A DNA stretch of 64,000 nucleotides, from assembly GCA_934098455.1 (NCBI GenBank), contig CAKOOU010000001.1, positions 202,542 to 266,541 of the forward strand, in the 5' to 3' direction. Shown piece by piece: positions 8,954 through 17,573 of this stretch. How positions within the stretch are numbered: position 1 is the stretch's first letter; every line of letters starts with the position of its first letter. The notes under the pieces were generated by a model, which was given only the letters and a program-made list of their open reading frames with translations, searched no databases and was not told the DNA's origin. The stretch is from an uncultured Bacilli bacterium. Lineage in GTDB: Bacteria > Bacillota_I > Bacilli_A > RF39 > UBA660. Position numbers and translations under genes: made by a program.

Positions 8954-8954
8954 A

Positions 8955-9233
8955 ATGGAAAAAGAAACATTAATAACATTAGACGATAACACTGAATATG
9001 CTTTATTAGATGAAACAACTATAGATGATACAAAATATTTCTTTGCAGTAAGAATAGACCCAACTACAAAAAATCCAACAACCGAATATGAAGTATTTGA
9101 AGAAGAAGTTGATGGCGAAGACATATATATGAACGCAATAGATGAAAGCGATTTCAAACAAGCAATACTATTAGATTTCACTAATAATTATATGAATACA
9201 GTAATGGATATAATGGATGATAAGACTGAATAG
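8955..9233 (+). CDS. DUF1292-family small acidic protein
   Basis: 92 residues, starting 1 bp after the stop of the preceding gene, with GGAAAAGGAAAA as ribosome binding site inside that gene. The sequence follows the DUF1292 pattern of Firmicutes: acidic start, TLDDNTEYALLDE, then KYFFAVRID and EYEVFEEEVDGED, ending with a short helix. The family (YrzB-like) has no settled function. Translationally coupled to the coiled-coil protein and closed by a terminator that overlaps its stop. Confidence 0.8.
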   Translation: MEKETLITLDDNTEYALLDETTIDDTKYFFAVRIDPTTKNPTTEYEVFEEEVDGEDIYMNAIDESDFKQAILLDFTNNYMNTVMDIMDDKTE

Positions 9234-9245
9234 TCTTTTTTCTTA
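9222..9245 (+). terminator. Intrinsic terminator after the DUF1292 gene
   Basis: AAGACT-GAAT-AGTCTT followed by TTTTTCTT; the stop codon of the DUF1292 gene lies in the hairpin. Confidence 0.8.
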
Positions 9246-9250
9246 TAAAA

Positions 9251-9333
9251 TGTTAAAAAAATGTAAATAGAATATTTAAAATTATACATTAATTTAATGA
9301 ATTATTTAGTTTTTTAAATAAATATGTTATTAT
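9251..9333 (+). promoter_or_regulatory. WalR-like box and extended -10 promoter of the hydrolase operon
   Basis: TGTTAA-N5-TGTAAA at 9251-9267 fits the WalR (YycF) direct repeat TGTWAH-N5-TGTWAH. Downstream, TGTTATTAT (9325-9333) is an extended -10 with a weak -35 (TTTAGT at 9305, 17-bp spacer). The next gene starts at 9359 after TAGGAGAGG. Control by WalR is inferred from the match only. Confidence 0.5.
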
Positions 9334-9358
9334 TTTATAGTAGGAGAGGATAAAGTTT

Positions 9359-9646
9359 ATGGCAAAATATGTATGTGATTTTGATAAAGTGAATAATACA
9401 ATAAAAAAATTAAATAATTACAAAGATAATATTTCAAAATCAATAAAAAAATACAATGAAGAAATAGATAATATAGCATCTGGATATCAAGGTACTGCAA
9501 GAGATATTATGATACAGAAAATAAATATGAATATAGAAAACATGAAAAAAATAATAGAAAATATAAACAATATAATAAATCATATTGAAAAAAGTAGTAA
9601 AAAAATTTATGAAGCTGAAGAAAAATTATCCTCACTAAAAATATAG
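9359..9646 (+). CDS. WXG100-like small helical protein (YQG variant)
   Basis: 95 residues, almost all helical, with a hairpin turn GYQGTARD whose YQG (43-45) lies where WXG100 proteins carry WXG. This length, the centre turn and the neighbours fit an EsxA-like fold with a substituted tryptophan. The likely role is as a small type VII substrate or as a secretion partner for the enzymes encoded next. RBS TAGGAGAGG. First gene of a four-gene operon (9359-11904) with spacings of 8, 2 and 4 bp. Confidence 0.7.
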   Translation: MAKYVCDFDKVNNTIKKLNNYKDNISKSIKKYNEEIDNIASGYQGTARDIMIQKINMNIENMKKIIENINNIINHIEKSSKKIYEAEEKLSSLKI

Positions 9647-9654
9647 GTGGTATT

Positions 9655-9945
9655 ATGAATTTTAACGTAGATGATTATGAAATATTTGATTTATTAAAAA
9701 GTAGTAATTCAATAGAAGATATGTATTTTAACATAAATCTAAACTCTATAAAAAATGAAATTATGGATTTATGTAGCGAAGAGTATTTTTATGGACCAAT
9801 ATCAAATAATGTGAAAGAAAGTTACAATAAAATAGATAAAGAAGCTAAAAATATTATTAATCGTTTAAAAAATATTTCTTCATTAAGTACTAATTTTAAA
9901 TTTAATTATAAAATTGCTGATAAAAATGCTAGTAATAGGAGTTAG
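9655..9945 (+). CDS. Small helical protein of the type VII operon, unknown
   Basis: 96 residues, RBS AGGTGGTATT. It is helical with a central YFYGPISNNVKESY turn and no WXG. It begins MNFNVDDYEIFD, similar to the start of the next protein (MNFNYEIDI), suggesting related N-termini. No known family is recognised. Size, helical content and position between a WXG100-like protein and a CHAP enzyme suggest a secretion partner or chaperone of the Lap type; this is inference. Confidence 0.6.
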   Translation: MNFNVDDYEIFDLLKSSNSIEDMYFNINLNSIKNEIMDLCSEEYFYGPISNNVKESYNKIDKEAKNIINRLKNISSLSTNFKFNYKIADKNASNRS

Positions 9946-9947
9946 AA

Positions 9948-10928
9948 ATGAATTTTAATTATGAAATAGATATTTCCAATATTTTTAATAAATGTAACGA
10001 ATTAACATATAGCATTTCAGATAATGTTTGGAGTGGACAATCTAAAGAAAATTTTCTTAAACAATTTGAAAATTTTATAAATGAATATAAAGTAACTATG
10101 GAAAAACAAGTGGAATTATTGAATTCAATAAACGTAAAATATTCAAAATATATAGAAGAAAAAAAAGAATTAGAACAAAAAAATAAAATGCTTAATACTT
10201 ATACAAATCAACTTAACAAATTAAAAGATAATATTTTAGATAATGTTGTAGCCATTAAAATAAAACATGACATTAATAATTTAAAAATATATATTGATAA
10301 TAATCTAAAAAAAATAGAAAATATAAAAAAACAAATAATTGAAGATATAGAGCAAATAAAAAAATTAGGAAAAAATAAGAATATTTTAATAACTGGAATT
10401 ACTATTCCTGAAAGAAATGATGCGCCTGTTACTACAGATGGAGTATCTAGCAAGTGGTATAGTAGCGACGATAACTGGTATTGGAGAGGTGGAAATATTA
10501 ACCAATGCACGGGCTACGCTTTTGGAAGATTTAATGAAATAGCAGCAGCAAATGGGTGTAGAATATTAGATAGCAATAAAAGTATGGGGAATGGGAAAGA
10601 TTTTTATAGCGTGGGTACATCATACGGATTTAATACTTCTAATAAAATAGAGGATATACAAAATGGTGACACAATATCTTGGGCTTATAGTAACGCTCCA
10701 TACGGACACGTATCAGTAGTAGAAAATGTTACAAAAAATAAAAATGGTGAAATAACTTCAATAACAATATCAGAAGGAAAAATGTATAATGGCACAGGTG
10801 CAATTAAATACAAAAAAACAACATATACAGGCCCTAATGCACTAAATGATTTAAAAAATCGTTCAATAAGACGTGGAAGTGAAAGTATATTCCAAGGATT
10901 AGTTCACCAAACAAAAAATAAGGAGTAG
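9948..10928 (+). CDS. WXG-headed CHAP-domain cell-wall hydrolase
   Basis: 326 residues; ATG right after TAGGAGTTAGAA. Residues 1-~150 are a helical hairpin and long coiled coil with a WSG motif at 28-30 (NVWSGQSKENF), as in WXG/LXG export domains. Residues ~165-326 form a CHAP domain: Cys187 in NQCTGYAFGRF and His254 in APYGHVSVVENV are the expected catalytic pair. CHAP enzymes cut peptide bonds or the amide in peptidoglycan. There is no Sec signal peptide, so export through the type VII machinery by the N-terminal head is the simplest reading. It may open the wall for secretion, as proposed for the CHAP enzyme EssH of Staphylococcus, or attack other cells. Confidence 0.8.
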   Translation: MNFNYEIDISNIFNKCNELTYSISDNVWSGQSKENFLKQFENFINEYKVTMEKQVELLNSINVKYSKYIEEKKELEQKNKMLNTYTNQLNKLKDNILDNVVAIKIKHDINNLKIYIDNNLKKIENIKKQIIEDIEQIKKLGKNKNILITGITIPERNDAPVTTDGVSSKWYSSDDNWYWRGGNINQCTGYAFGRFNEIAAANGCRILDSNKSMGNGKDFYSVGTSYGFNTSNKIEDIQNGDTISWAYSNAPYGHVSVVENVTKNKNGEITSITISEGKMYNGTGAIKYKKTTYTGPNALNDLKNRSIRRGSESIFQGLVHQTKNKE

Positions 10929-10932
10929 AATT

Positions 10933-11904
10933 ATGATTAAGTTTTTAATTGATACAGAAAATATGAATATAATAAAAGATAAACTTAAAATAATTGATAA
11001 TGATTTTTGTGATTTTTCAAACGATTTGAATAGTATATCTATAGGAGACGATGAATTTGATTTTAAAGGAGCGATTAATTCAATTATTGGAAATGCTGAA
11101 ATATGTTCACAAAAGATTAACACTGCAATAAATAACTTAAATGAAATAGTAAATACACATACACAAATTCAAAATTCTAGTAGTTTAGATTTAGAATTTA
11201 TTAATAATTATAATTTTTCAAATGTTCAAAATACTAATACAAAACAGCATAATGAAAAATATGTTGTGAAAAAAGGAGATACCTTATCACATATTGCACA
11301 AAAATATAATTTAAGAGTAGAAGATATTGCTAAAGCAAATAATATAAAAAATGTAAATTTAATAATTACAGGTTCAGTATTAAATATTCCAAATTCAAAA
11401 AATAAGAAAAAAGAAGAAAAAATTGAAGTATTGAATGTTAACACTAAAATGAACAATAAGGTACAACAAGAAAATAATAATCAAAATAATTATACATATA
11501 AATCCGTTGGTAACTTTAAGGTGACTAATAATAACAAAAAATATAATTTGAGTTCTGAAGAGTACAATGTTTTATGTGCAATTGTTGCTGCAGAATGTGA
11601 TAAATCATCAGATGATGCTTTAGCAGTGATTTCAGTAATTTTAAATAGGTGTGAAAATAGCGCTTGGATTAACTCTCATGGTACATCTCCATACAAACAA
11701 GCAACTGCAAAAAATCAATTTGTAGTATTTCAAGAGGGTTATTACAAAAAATATTTGGGAGATAATTGTCCTAAAAATGTAAAACAAGCTGTTAGCGATG
11801 CTTGTAATGGAATAAGAAATAACAAATTTTTATCTTTTAGGTCTAACTCATCAACAGGATATAGCAATAACTTAATAACAACAAGTGGTAATAGATATAA
11901 ATAA
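10933..11904 (+). CDS. Helical-head LysM and SleB-like (Hydrolase_2) wall hydrolase
   Basis: 323 residues, RBS AAGGAG overlapping the previous stop. Residues 1-~85 are an Esx-like helical hairpin without a clear WXG (a DFKGAI turn instead). A LysM domain spans ~110-153 (YVVKKGDTLSHIAQKYNL). A Hydrolase_2/SleB-type domain covers ~208-320, with the conserved Glu221 in IVAAEC, AVISVILNR and KNQFVVF. SleB-family enzymes act on glycan strands; LysM binds GlcNAc-containing glycan. There is no signal peptide, so type VII export is inferred. It pairs with the CHAP enzyme encoded 4 bp upstream: one enzyme for peptides, one for glycan. Confidence 0.8.
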   Translation: MIKFLIDTENMNIIKDKLKIIDNDFCDFSNDLNSISIGDDEFDFKGAINSIIGNAEICSQKINTAINNLNEIVNTHTQIQNSSSLDLEFINNYNFSNVQNTNTKQHNEKYVVKKGDTLSHIAQKYNLRVEDIAKANNIKNVNLIITGSVLNIPNSKNKKKEEKIEVLNVNTKMNNKVQQENNNQNNYTYKSVGNFKVTNNNKKYNLSSEEYNVLCAIVAAECDKSSDDALAVISVILNRCENSAWINSHGTSPYKQATAKNQFVVFQEGYYKKYLGDNCPKNVKQAVSDACNGIRNNKFLSFRSNSSTGYSNNLITTSGNRYK

Positions 11905-11955
11905 TGTAAAAAAATGTAAACATAAAATATAATAATCAAAATATTATGATATAAT
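11905..11955 (+). promoter_or_regulatory. TGTAAA direct repeat and extended -10 promoter of the WXG100 pair
   Basis: TGTAAA at 11905-11910 and again at 11915-11920, separated by 4 bp rather than the 5 bp of a canonical WalR box. An extended -10 TGATATAAT (11947-11955) follows, without a good -35. The next gene begins at 11981 behind TAGGAGG. Confidence 0.45.
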
Positions 11956-11980
11956 CTAATTAACATAGGAGGTAATATTT

Positions 11981-12280
11981 ATGAACAATGGCTTACATGC
12001 TGAAACTGAATCTATTTATCAAGAAGGCAACAATACAATAAATAATTCTGAAAATTTTTCAAATTTGATAATGAATTTAAACGACAATGTAAACGAATTA
12101 ATGGGAATATGGAATGGACCCTCTGCAAATATTTTTAAATCTGAATGTGATAGACAAATTGTAGAATTAAGAGAATTTAATAATATATTAAATACAATGG
12201 GACAAAATATTGTTAAAGGTTCTCAAATGCTAGATGATGCAGAAAATCAAAATATTGCAGATGCAAAAAAACTATTTTAG
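11981..12280 (+). CDS. WXG100 protein (EsxA-like)
   Basis: 99 residues with WNG at 44-46 (LMGIWNGPSANIFKSECD), helical on either side, with no signal peptide: a textbook WXG100 protein. Secreted by EssC as a dimer and often needed for export of other substrates. The C-terminal region contains DDAENQNIADAKKLF, not the exact YxxxD/E signal. RBS TAGGAGG. Nine base pairs separate it from the second WXG100 gene, and both end at a shared terminator. Confidence 0.9.
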   Translation: MNNGLHAETESIYQEGNNTINNSENFSNLIMNLNDNVNELMGIWNGPSANIFKSECDRQIVELREFNNILNTMGQNIVKGSQMLDDAENQNIADAKKLF

Positions 12281-12289
12281 GAGGTAAAT

Positions 12290-12589
12290 ATGAACGAGTT
12301 TGAACAAAAAGATTTTGCCAGCGCTAGAGCATATGCAGAGTCAATAAAAAATGCCGCTGATAATATCTTAGAAATATTTAATGATATAGATAATTCCATG
12401 AAAAGATTGTATGGTGAATTTTGGCAAAGTAGCGGAGCAGACGTTTCCAATGGAAGATATCAAGAGCTTAGAACTAATTATGAAAATTTTTATAACAAAG
12501 TTATAGCAATGAAAAATCATATAGATACTGTAACTAGCAGAAATGAAAATACTGACTCATCAGTAGGAAATATGTTGGGAAATATATAA
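12290..12589 (+). CDS. Second WXG100-family protein (WQS variant)
   Basis: 99 residues, RBS TAGGAGG. The turn reads LYGEFWQSSGAD, with Trp at position 45; Gly comes three residues later than in WXG (WQSSG). Helices flank it and no signal peptide is present. It is likely the heterodimer partner or co-substrate of the preceding WXG100 protein, as in paired Esx genes. The final ~15 residues are Asn/Ser/Gly-rich and probably disordered. Confidence 0.85.
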   Translation: MNEFEQKDFASARAYAESIKNAADNILEIFNDIDNSMKRLYGEFWQSSGADVSNGRYQELRTNYENFYNKVIAMKNHIDTVTSRNENTDSSVGNMLGNI

Positions 12590-12620
12590 AACAATAAAAA
12601 AATCTTATTGTTTTTTTTAT
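12589..12620 (+). terminator. Terminator of the WXG100 pair
   Basis: AAACAATAA / TTATTGTTT stem (12589-12597 with 12605-12613) followed by a run of T. Confidence 0.8.
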
Positions 12621-12636
12621 TATAGTACTTTATAAT
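12608..12636 (+). promoter_or_regulatory. Predicted essC promoter overlapping the upstream terminator
   Basis: -35 TTGTTT (12608-12613), 17-bp spacer, -10 TATAAT (12631-12636). The -35 is formed by the right arm and T-run of the WXG100 terminator. essC starts at 12665. Confidence 0.55.
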
Positions 12637-12664
12637 TATAATAGATAGAAAGTAGGAAAACTAT

Positions 12665-15600
12665 ATGAAGTTCATTATCACAAATAGAAAAAAATTATAT
12701 GTTAATGATATTGTGGAATACAATGAAAATTGGATAAAAGACAATAATGAAAACAATATAGTAAAAATTAATTATGCCAACAACGAATTTATAGGTTATT
12801 CTAATAAAAGATATAAATTTTGTGATAATGATGTTCAGGATAAAGAAGTAGAAAAACTAAAATTAATTAGTGGAAATCAATATAAAATAAATGACGTAGA
12901 AGAAAACAATGACATAACGCTTTATGTTTTAAATGAAAACAAAATAGAAACAAAGATTTTTTTTGTTGATGTAAATTTCAGTATTTCAGGAAATTCATCT
13001 GTTAGTTCTGAAATTATTATTAATAAAGAAGAATATAATTATTGTCAATTAAATTTTAAAAAAGATGGTAACAAATATAAACTTACCATAAAAGATAGTC
13101 CAATAACAATATATTTAAATAATGATGCAATTATAGAAGATAACATAGATTTAAAATTTGGAGATATCTTATTTATAGATGGTATATACCTAACAATAAT
13201 TAATAATAAATTATTTATATATAATTATAATAATGATTTCATTGTAAAAAAATTAAAAGAAATTATTAAAGATAATTATCAATATGAAAATTATATTGAA
13301 AAAAATGTAAAAACAAATAATAATACTAAATATAAAACATTTAAAAGAGTACCAAAAATACAGAGAAAAATTGAAACTAAAACATTTAACATAGATTCTC
13401 CTAGTCAAGTAGAATTAAAGGAATCTATGCCATTATTTTACACGATGTTACCAATGTTTATGATGTCTATGACTTCGCTAATATCTGTTGCAAATATAAT
13501 TGATGGAGTAACATTAAAAGAAAAAACATTTGAAGAAAGTATACCAAATTTAATTATATCAGGCAGTATGATTATAGCAATGCTAGCATACCCAATATTG
13601 ATTAATATATATTCTAAACGAAGAGAGAGTAAAAGAGAAATAAAAAGAATAGAAGAATATAAAGATTATATTTATGAACAAAAAAGAAAAATACTAGAAG
13701 AAATGGAATTTCAAAAGAATATTCTTTTAAACAATTATTACGATACAAAACGTTCAGTAGATATAATCTTAAATTACAATAATGAATTATGGGAAAGAAA
13801 AAAACATTTTGAAGATTTTTTATCTATTTCACTAGGTAGTGGTAACGTTAAACCACAAATAGAATTAAAAATACCAGAAGAACATTTTAGTATAGATAAA
13901 GATAAGTTAAGAATACAACTTCTTAAATTAAAAGAAGAAACAAAATACATAAAAGATGCGCCTATTGTATTTGATTTTCAAAAGAACAATATTTCATCTT
14001 TTATTAGCAAAGATACTGAAATTATATATAAGTATGTAGATAGTTTCTTAATAAGGTTATTTGCAGTGTGTTCACCTTTTGACCTTAAAATTGCTATATT
14101 TACAAATAAAGAAAACAAAAAATATTGGTGGAAATATTCTAATTTGCCATATTTATGGAATAACTCAAATAATTTAAGATTTTTTGCAAGTGATAAAACT
14201 TCTTATTCAAAAGTTGTAAACTATTTAGATGAAGAATACAGATTAAGAAATAACAATATAGAAAATAAAGATAACTTATGCAAATACATTTTATTTATTG
14301 ATGATACAACTGCTATAAAAAATATTCCAATTATTAATGAGATGATGAAACAAAACAATAATGATTTCATTATAATATTTTTAACAGACAATATAGATAA
14401 ATTACCAAGCGAATGTAATAACTTTATATATTTAGATAAAGAAAAAAGTAAATATATTTCAAATGTTAATAAAGATTATATAGAAATGGATTTTACACCA
14501 GACTATATAAACTATGATTTTTCAGATTGTATTTTGAATTTATCAAATATAGATTTAGACTCTTTTTCAAATAAATATATTTTACCAAAAAAATATGGCT
14601 TTTTAGAAATGTATAATTCAAAAGACATACAAAGCTTAAATATAAATAGTATTTGGAATTCAAATAAAATAAAAGATTCATTAGCAGTACCAATTGGTAT
14701 AGATGAAAATGGAGAAATAATTGATCTTGATTTACATGAAAATGCACATGGACCACACGGATTAGTTGCTGGTATGACAGGAAGTGGAAAATCCGAATTA
14801 TTAATTACTTACATTTTGTCATTAGCAGTTAATTTCAGTCCATTAGATGTTCAATTTGTTTTAATAGATTATAAAGGTGGTGGATTGGCAAATACATTTT
14901 ATAATTCAAATATAGGAATGATTTTACCTCATGTTATAGGAGTTATAACAAATATTGACAATGCTTTCATTAATAGAAGTTTAACATCATTAAATAGTGA
15001 AATTACAAGAAGACAAAAATTATTTGCTGAAATTAGTATAAAATATAATGAAGGTAATTTAGATATATATAAATATAAAGCCTTATCAAAAATATATAAT
15101 GATATTCCACCACTAAGTCATTTATTTATAATTAGTGATGAATTTGCCGAGTTAAAAACTAAAAATCCAGAATTTATAGATAAATTAATTTCTATAGCCA
15201 GAATAGGTAGGTCACTAGGGATTCATCTTATATTAGCAACTCAAAAACCAAGTGGAATAGTTGATTCGCAAATATGGAGCAATTCAAAATTTAGAATATG
15301 TCTTAAAGTACAAGATAAAAATGATTCAAATGAAATAATAAATATACCAGATGCAGCATATATTAATGAAGTTGGAAGATTTTATTTACAAGTTGGATAT
15401 AATGAATTATTTTTAAAAGGTCAAAGCGCATATAGCGGCGTAGAATATACTAATGATTCAGATGATGCAACAAATGAAAGCATAGATTTTATTAATAATT
15501 ATGGAGAATCATTCTTTAAAGTATTTACATTTGAAAAAAAAGAAAAAAAGAATCTCGGTAAAGAAGTAAATAATATTGTAAAAGCCATAATAAACTATTC

Positions 15601-17185
15601 AAAGGAAAATAATTATAACATAAAACAATTATGGACAGAAATAATACCAAATAAAATATATTTTGAAGATCTTATTGTTAAATATAATTTTACAAAAAAC
15701 AATAATATTAAAACAATAATAGGAGAATATGATGCACCAGATTCGCAAAAAAAAGACTTGGCTACTATTGAATTAATTGGTAAAGGCAATACAATTATTT
15801 ATGGTATTATCGGGTCAGGAAAAGAATTAGTTTTAGAAACTATAACACATTCATTGATTAATTATTATAATTCAGATGAAATAAATTTATATTTGTTAGA
15901 CTTTGGTTCAGAAACATTATCGCTGTTTAAAAATACTCCACAAGTCGGAGATGTAGTTTTCATAAATGAAAAAGAGAAAATAATTAATTTATTCAAATAT
16001 ATATCAAGTGTATTAAATGTAAGGAAAAAAATGTTTAGAGAATATAATGGAGATATTATTAATTATAATAAAGAAAACAACAATAAAATTTCAAATATTA
16101 TAATAATAATCAATTTATTAGAAAATCTTTTTGATAATTATCCATCATTAGAAGAAGAATTTACTTCAATATTAAAAGAATGCAATCGATATGGTATTTC
16201 TTTTGTTGCAACAACCAATGGAATAAATGGCATTAGAAATAAAATTACACAATACTTTTTGCAAAGTATAGCACTAGAATTAAAAGATAAATATGATTAT
16301 GCTAGCATATTTAATAAAAAAGTAAACGTTATACCAAATAAATATAAAGGTAGAGGAGTTATTTTATATGACAAGCCATACGAATTTCAAACATGTTTAA
16401 TATGTAAAGAAGACATAGACGAAAATGATTATATAAAAGCACTCAATAAAAAACTTGTTAATGCCGGAAATGAAAAAGTTAAACGAATACCAGTTTTACC
16501 TGAAAAAGTAACTTTTGATATCATAAAAAACAAATTGATTAATAATAAAATAATTCCTATAGGAATAGAAGTTGAAAATTTAACAATATTAAATTATGAG
16601 TTTACAACAGAAAAAGTTAATGTAATAACTTCTATGGACAACAATTTTATGTATAATATGATACATAGTTTAGAAAAAAATATTATGTCATTTAAAAATA
16701 ATACATTATTTATATTAAATTCAAATAAAAAATATAACAATATTAATAACTTAAATATTATAGATAAAGACTATTATATATTTATAAAAGAATTAAAAAA
16801 TTACATAAAAAAATCTCCTTTAGAAATAACTACATACATTATATTAATAGGAATTTATGAAATATATAATAATTTCAGTATTCTCGAGAAAAAAGAATTT
16901 AAAAATGTATTGTCAGAATTAAATAAAAAAGATAATTTTTCTGTAATAATTGTTGATAACTATTATGATTTGAAAAAATTAGAATTTGAAGAATTTTATA
17001 AGGGATGTATAGATAATAATAAAGGCATATGGATAGGAAATGGAATTGGAGATCAAATGCTATTTAGAGTTAATAGAATACCAAGAGAATATAGAGATAA
17101 TATAAATAATAGTTATGGTTTTGTTATAGAATCTGGCAATATAAAAAAAATAAAATTGATAGATTATTACGGTGATGAAAAATGA
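12665..17185 (+). CDS. essC: EssC, FtsK/SpoIIIE-type ATPase of type VII secretion
   Basis: 1506 residues, close to the usual ~1480. The N-terminus (1-~210) has FHA-like beta-rich repeats. Two membrane helices (~254-276 and ~292-312) come next, then a coiled region (~320-400). The first FtsK-type ATPase holds Walker A GMTGSGKS (~703-710) and Walker B FIISDEFAEL (~822). The second has a weaker Walker A, GIIGSGKE (~1047-1054), and no clear acidic Walker B (NIIIIINLLENLF). The third C-terminal domain shows no P-loop. It powers export of WXG100 proteins and other substrates across the membrane. The start follows GTAGGAAAACTAT, a modest ribosome binding site. The 3' end overlaps esaB by 4 bp. Confidence 0.95.
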   Translation: MKFIITNRKKLYVNDIVEYNENWIKDNNENNIVKINYANNEFIGYSNKRYKFCDNDVQDKEVEKLKLISGNQYKINDVEENNDITLYVLNENKIETKIFFVDVNFSISGNSSVSSEIIINKEEYNYCQLNFKKDGNKYKLTIKDSPITIYLNNDAIIEDNIDLKFGDILFIDGIYLTIINNKLFIYNYNNDFIVKKLKEIIKDNYQYENYIEKNVKTNNNTKYKTFKRVPKIQRKIETKTFNIDSPSQVELKESMPLFYTMLPMFMMSMTSLISVANIIDGVTLKEKTFEESIPNLIISGSMIIAMLAYPILINIYSKRRESKREIKRIEEYKDYIYEQKRKILEEMEFQKNILLNNYYDTKRSVDIILNYNNELWERKKHFEDFLSISLGSGNVKPQIELKIPEEHFSIDKDKLRIQLLKLKEETKYIKDAPIVFDFQKNNISSFISKDTEIIYKYVDSFLIRLFAVCSPFDLKIAIFTNKENKKYWWKYSNLPYLWNNSNNLRFFASDKTSYSKVVNYLDEEYRLRNNNIENKDNLCKYILFIDDTTAIKNIPIINEMMKQNNNDFIIIFLTDNIDKLPSECNNFIYLDKEKSKYISNVNKDYIEMDFTPDYINYDFSDCILNLSNIDLDSFSNKYILPKKYGFLEMYNSKDIQSLNINSIWNSNKIKDSLAVPIGIDENGEIIDLDLHENAHGPHGLVAGMTGSGKSELLITYILSLAVNFSPLDVQFVLIDYKGGGLANTFYNSNIGMILPHVIGVITNIDNAFINRSLTSLNSEITRRQKLFAEISIKYNEGNLDIYKYKALSKIYNDIPPLSHLFIISDEFAELKTKNPEFIDKLISIARIGRSLGIHLILATQKPSGIVDSQIWSNSKFRICLKVQDKNDSNEIINIPDAAYINEVGRFYLQVGYNELFLKGQSAYSGVEYTNDSDDATNESIDFINNYGESFFKVFTFEKKEKKNLGKEVNNIVKAIINYSKENNYNIKQLWTEIIPNKIYFEDLIVKYNFTKNNNIKTIIGEYDAPDSQKKDLATIELIGKGNTIIYGIIGSGKELVLETITHSLINYYNSDEINLYLLDFGSETLSLFKNTPQVGDVVFINEKEKIINLFKYISSVLNVRKKMFREYNGDIINYNKENNNKISNIIIIINLLENLFDNYPSLEEEFTSILKECNRYGISFVATTNGINGIRNKITQYFLQSIALELKDKYDYASIFNKKVNVIPNKYKGRGVILYDKPYEFQTCLICKEDIDENDYIKALNKKLVNAGNEKVKRIPVLPEKVTFDIIKNKLINNKIIPIGIEVENLTILNYEFTTEKVNVITSMDNNFMYNMIHSLEKNIMSFKNNTLFILNSNKKYNNINNLNIIDKDYYIFIKELKNYIKKSPLEITTYIILIGIYEIYNNFSILEKKEFKNVLSELNKKDNFSVIIVDNYYDLKKLEFEEFYKGCIDNNKGIWIGNGIGDQMLFRVNRIPREYRDNINNSYGFVIESGNIKKIKLIDYYGDEK

Positions 17186-17436
17186 TAGATAAGTTAAATA
17201 TTCAAATAATTATTCCTTATATATATAAAAAATATGATTTATTAATACCAATCAATCAAACAATAGGTCAAACAATTTATACAATAATAAAAGGATTAAA
17301 TATTTTAAATAATGACATATTTAAAGAAAATAATAGTTTAAATTTATATAATGCATTAGATGGGAAAGTATATAAATTAGATGAGATAATAAATGATACA
17401 GATATTAAAAATGGAAGTATTCTAATTTTGGCTTAA
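17182..17436 (+). CDS. esaB: EsaB/YukD ubiquitin-like type VII protein
   Basis: 84 residues, starting in an ATGA overlap with essC. It has the ubiquitin-like beta-grasp pattern of YukD/EsaB: an initial strand (LNIQIIIPYIYKKYDLLIP), a helix (TIGQTIYTIIKGL), then a short final strand ending GSILILA. EsaB is a cytosolic accessory or regulatory protein of Gram-positive type VII systems. The tight coupling to essC fits. It closes the secretion operon before a strong terminator. Confidence 0.88.
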   Translation: MIDKLNIQIIIPYIYKKYDLLIPINQTIGQTIYTIIKGLNILNNDIFKENNSLNLYNALDGKVYKLDEIINDTDIKNGSILILA

Positions 17437-17472
17437 AAACACAATAACAAAAATACAATATTGTGTTTTTAA
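17435..17472 (+). terminator. Terminator of essC-esaB
   Basis: AAAAACACAATA / TATTGTGTTTTT (17435-17446 with 17459-17470), a 12-bp perfect stem ending in T. Confidence 0.85.
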
Positions 17473-17493
17473 TTGAATATAAAACTTATAAAA

Positions 17494-17554
17494 CGTTAAA
17501 AAAATGTAAATAATAATAAAAAAGATAGATTATTGCAATTTAACATGTTATATT
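17494..17554 (+). promoter_or_regulatory. WalR-like box and extended -10 promoter of tagO
   Basis: CGTTAA-N5-TGTAAA (17494-17510) departs from the WalR direct repeat at one base. An extended -10 TGTTATATT (17546-17554) follows 36 bp later without a good -35. tagO starts at 17574 behind GAGGAAG. Confidence 0.45.
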
Positions 17555-17573
17555 GATTATGAGGAAGTGAACT

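Noticed and set aside
14493..14756. Long open frames opposite essC and other genes
   Set aside because: These minus-strand frames have no ribosome binding sites, cover strongly conserved genes on the other strand, and reflect the low stop density opposite AT-rich coding sequence.
16300..17185. Third functional ATPase domain in EssC
   Set aside because: The fold is probably present but no Walker A lysine or Walker B acid is visible in this C-terminal part.
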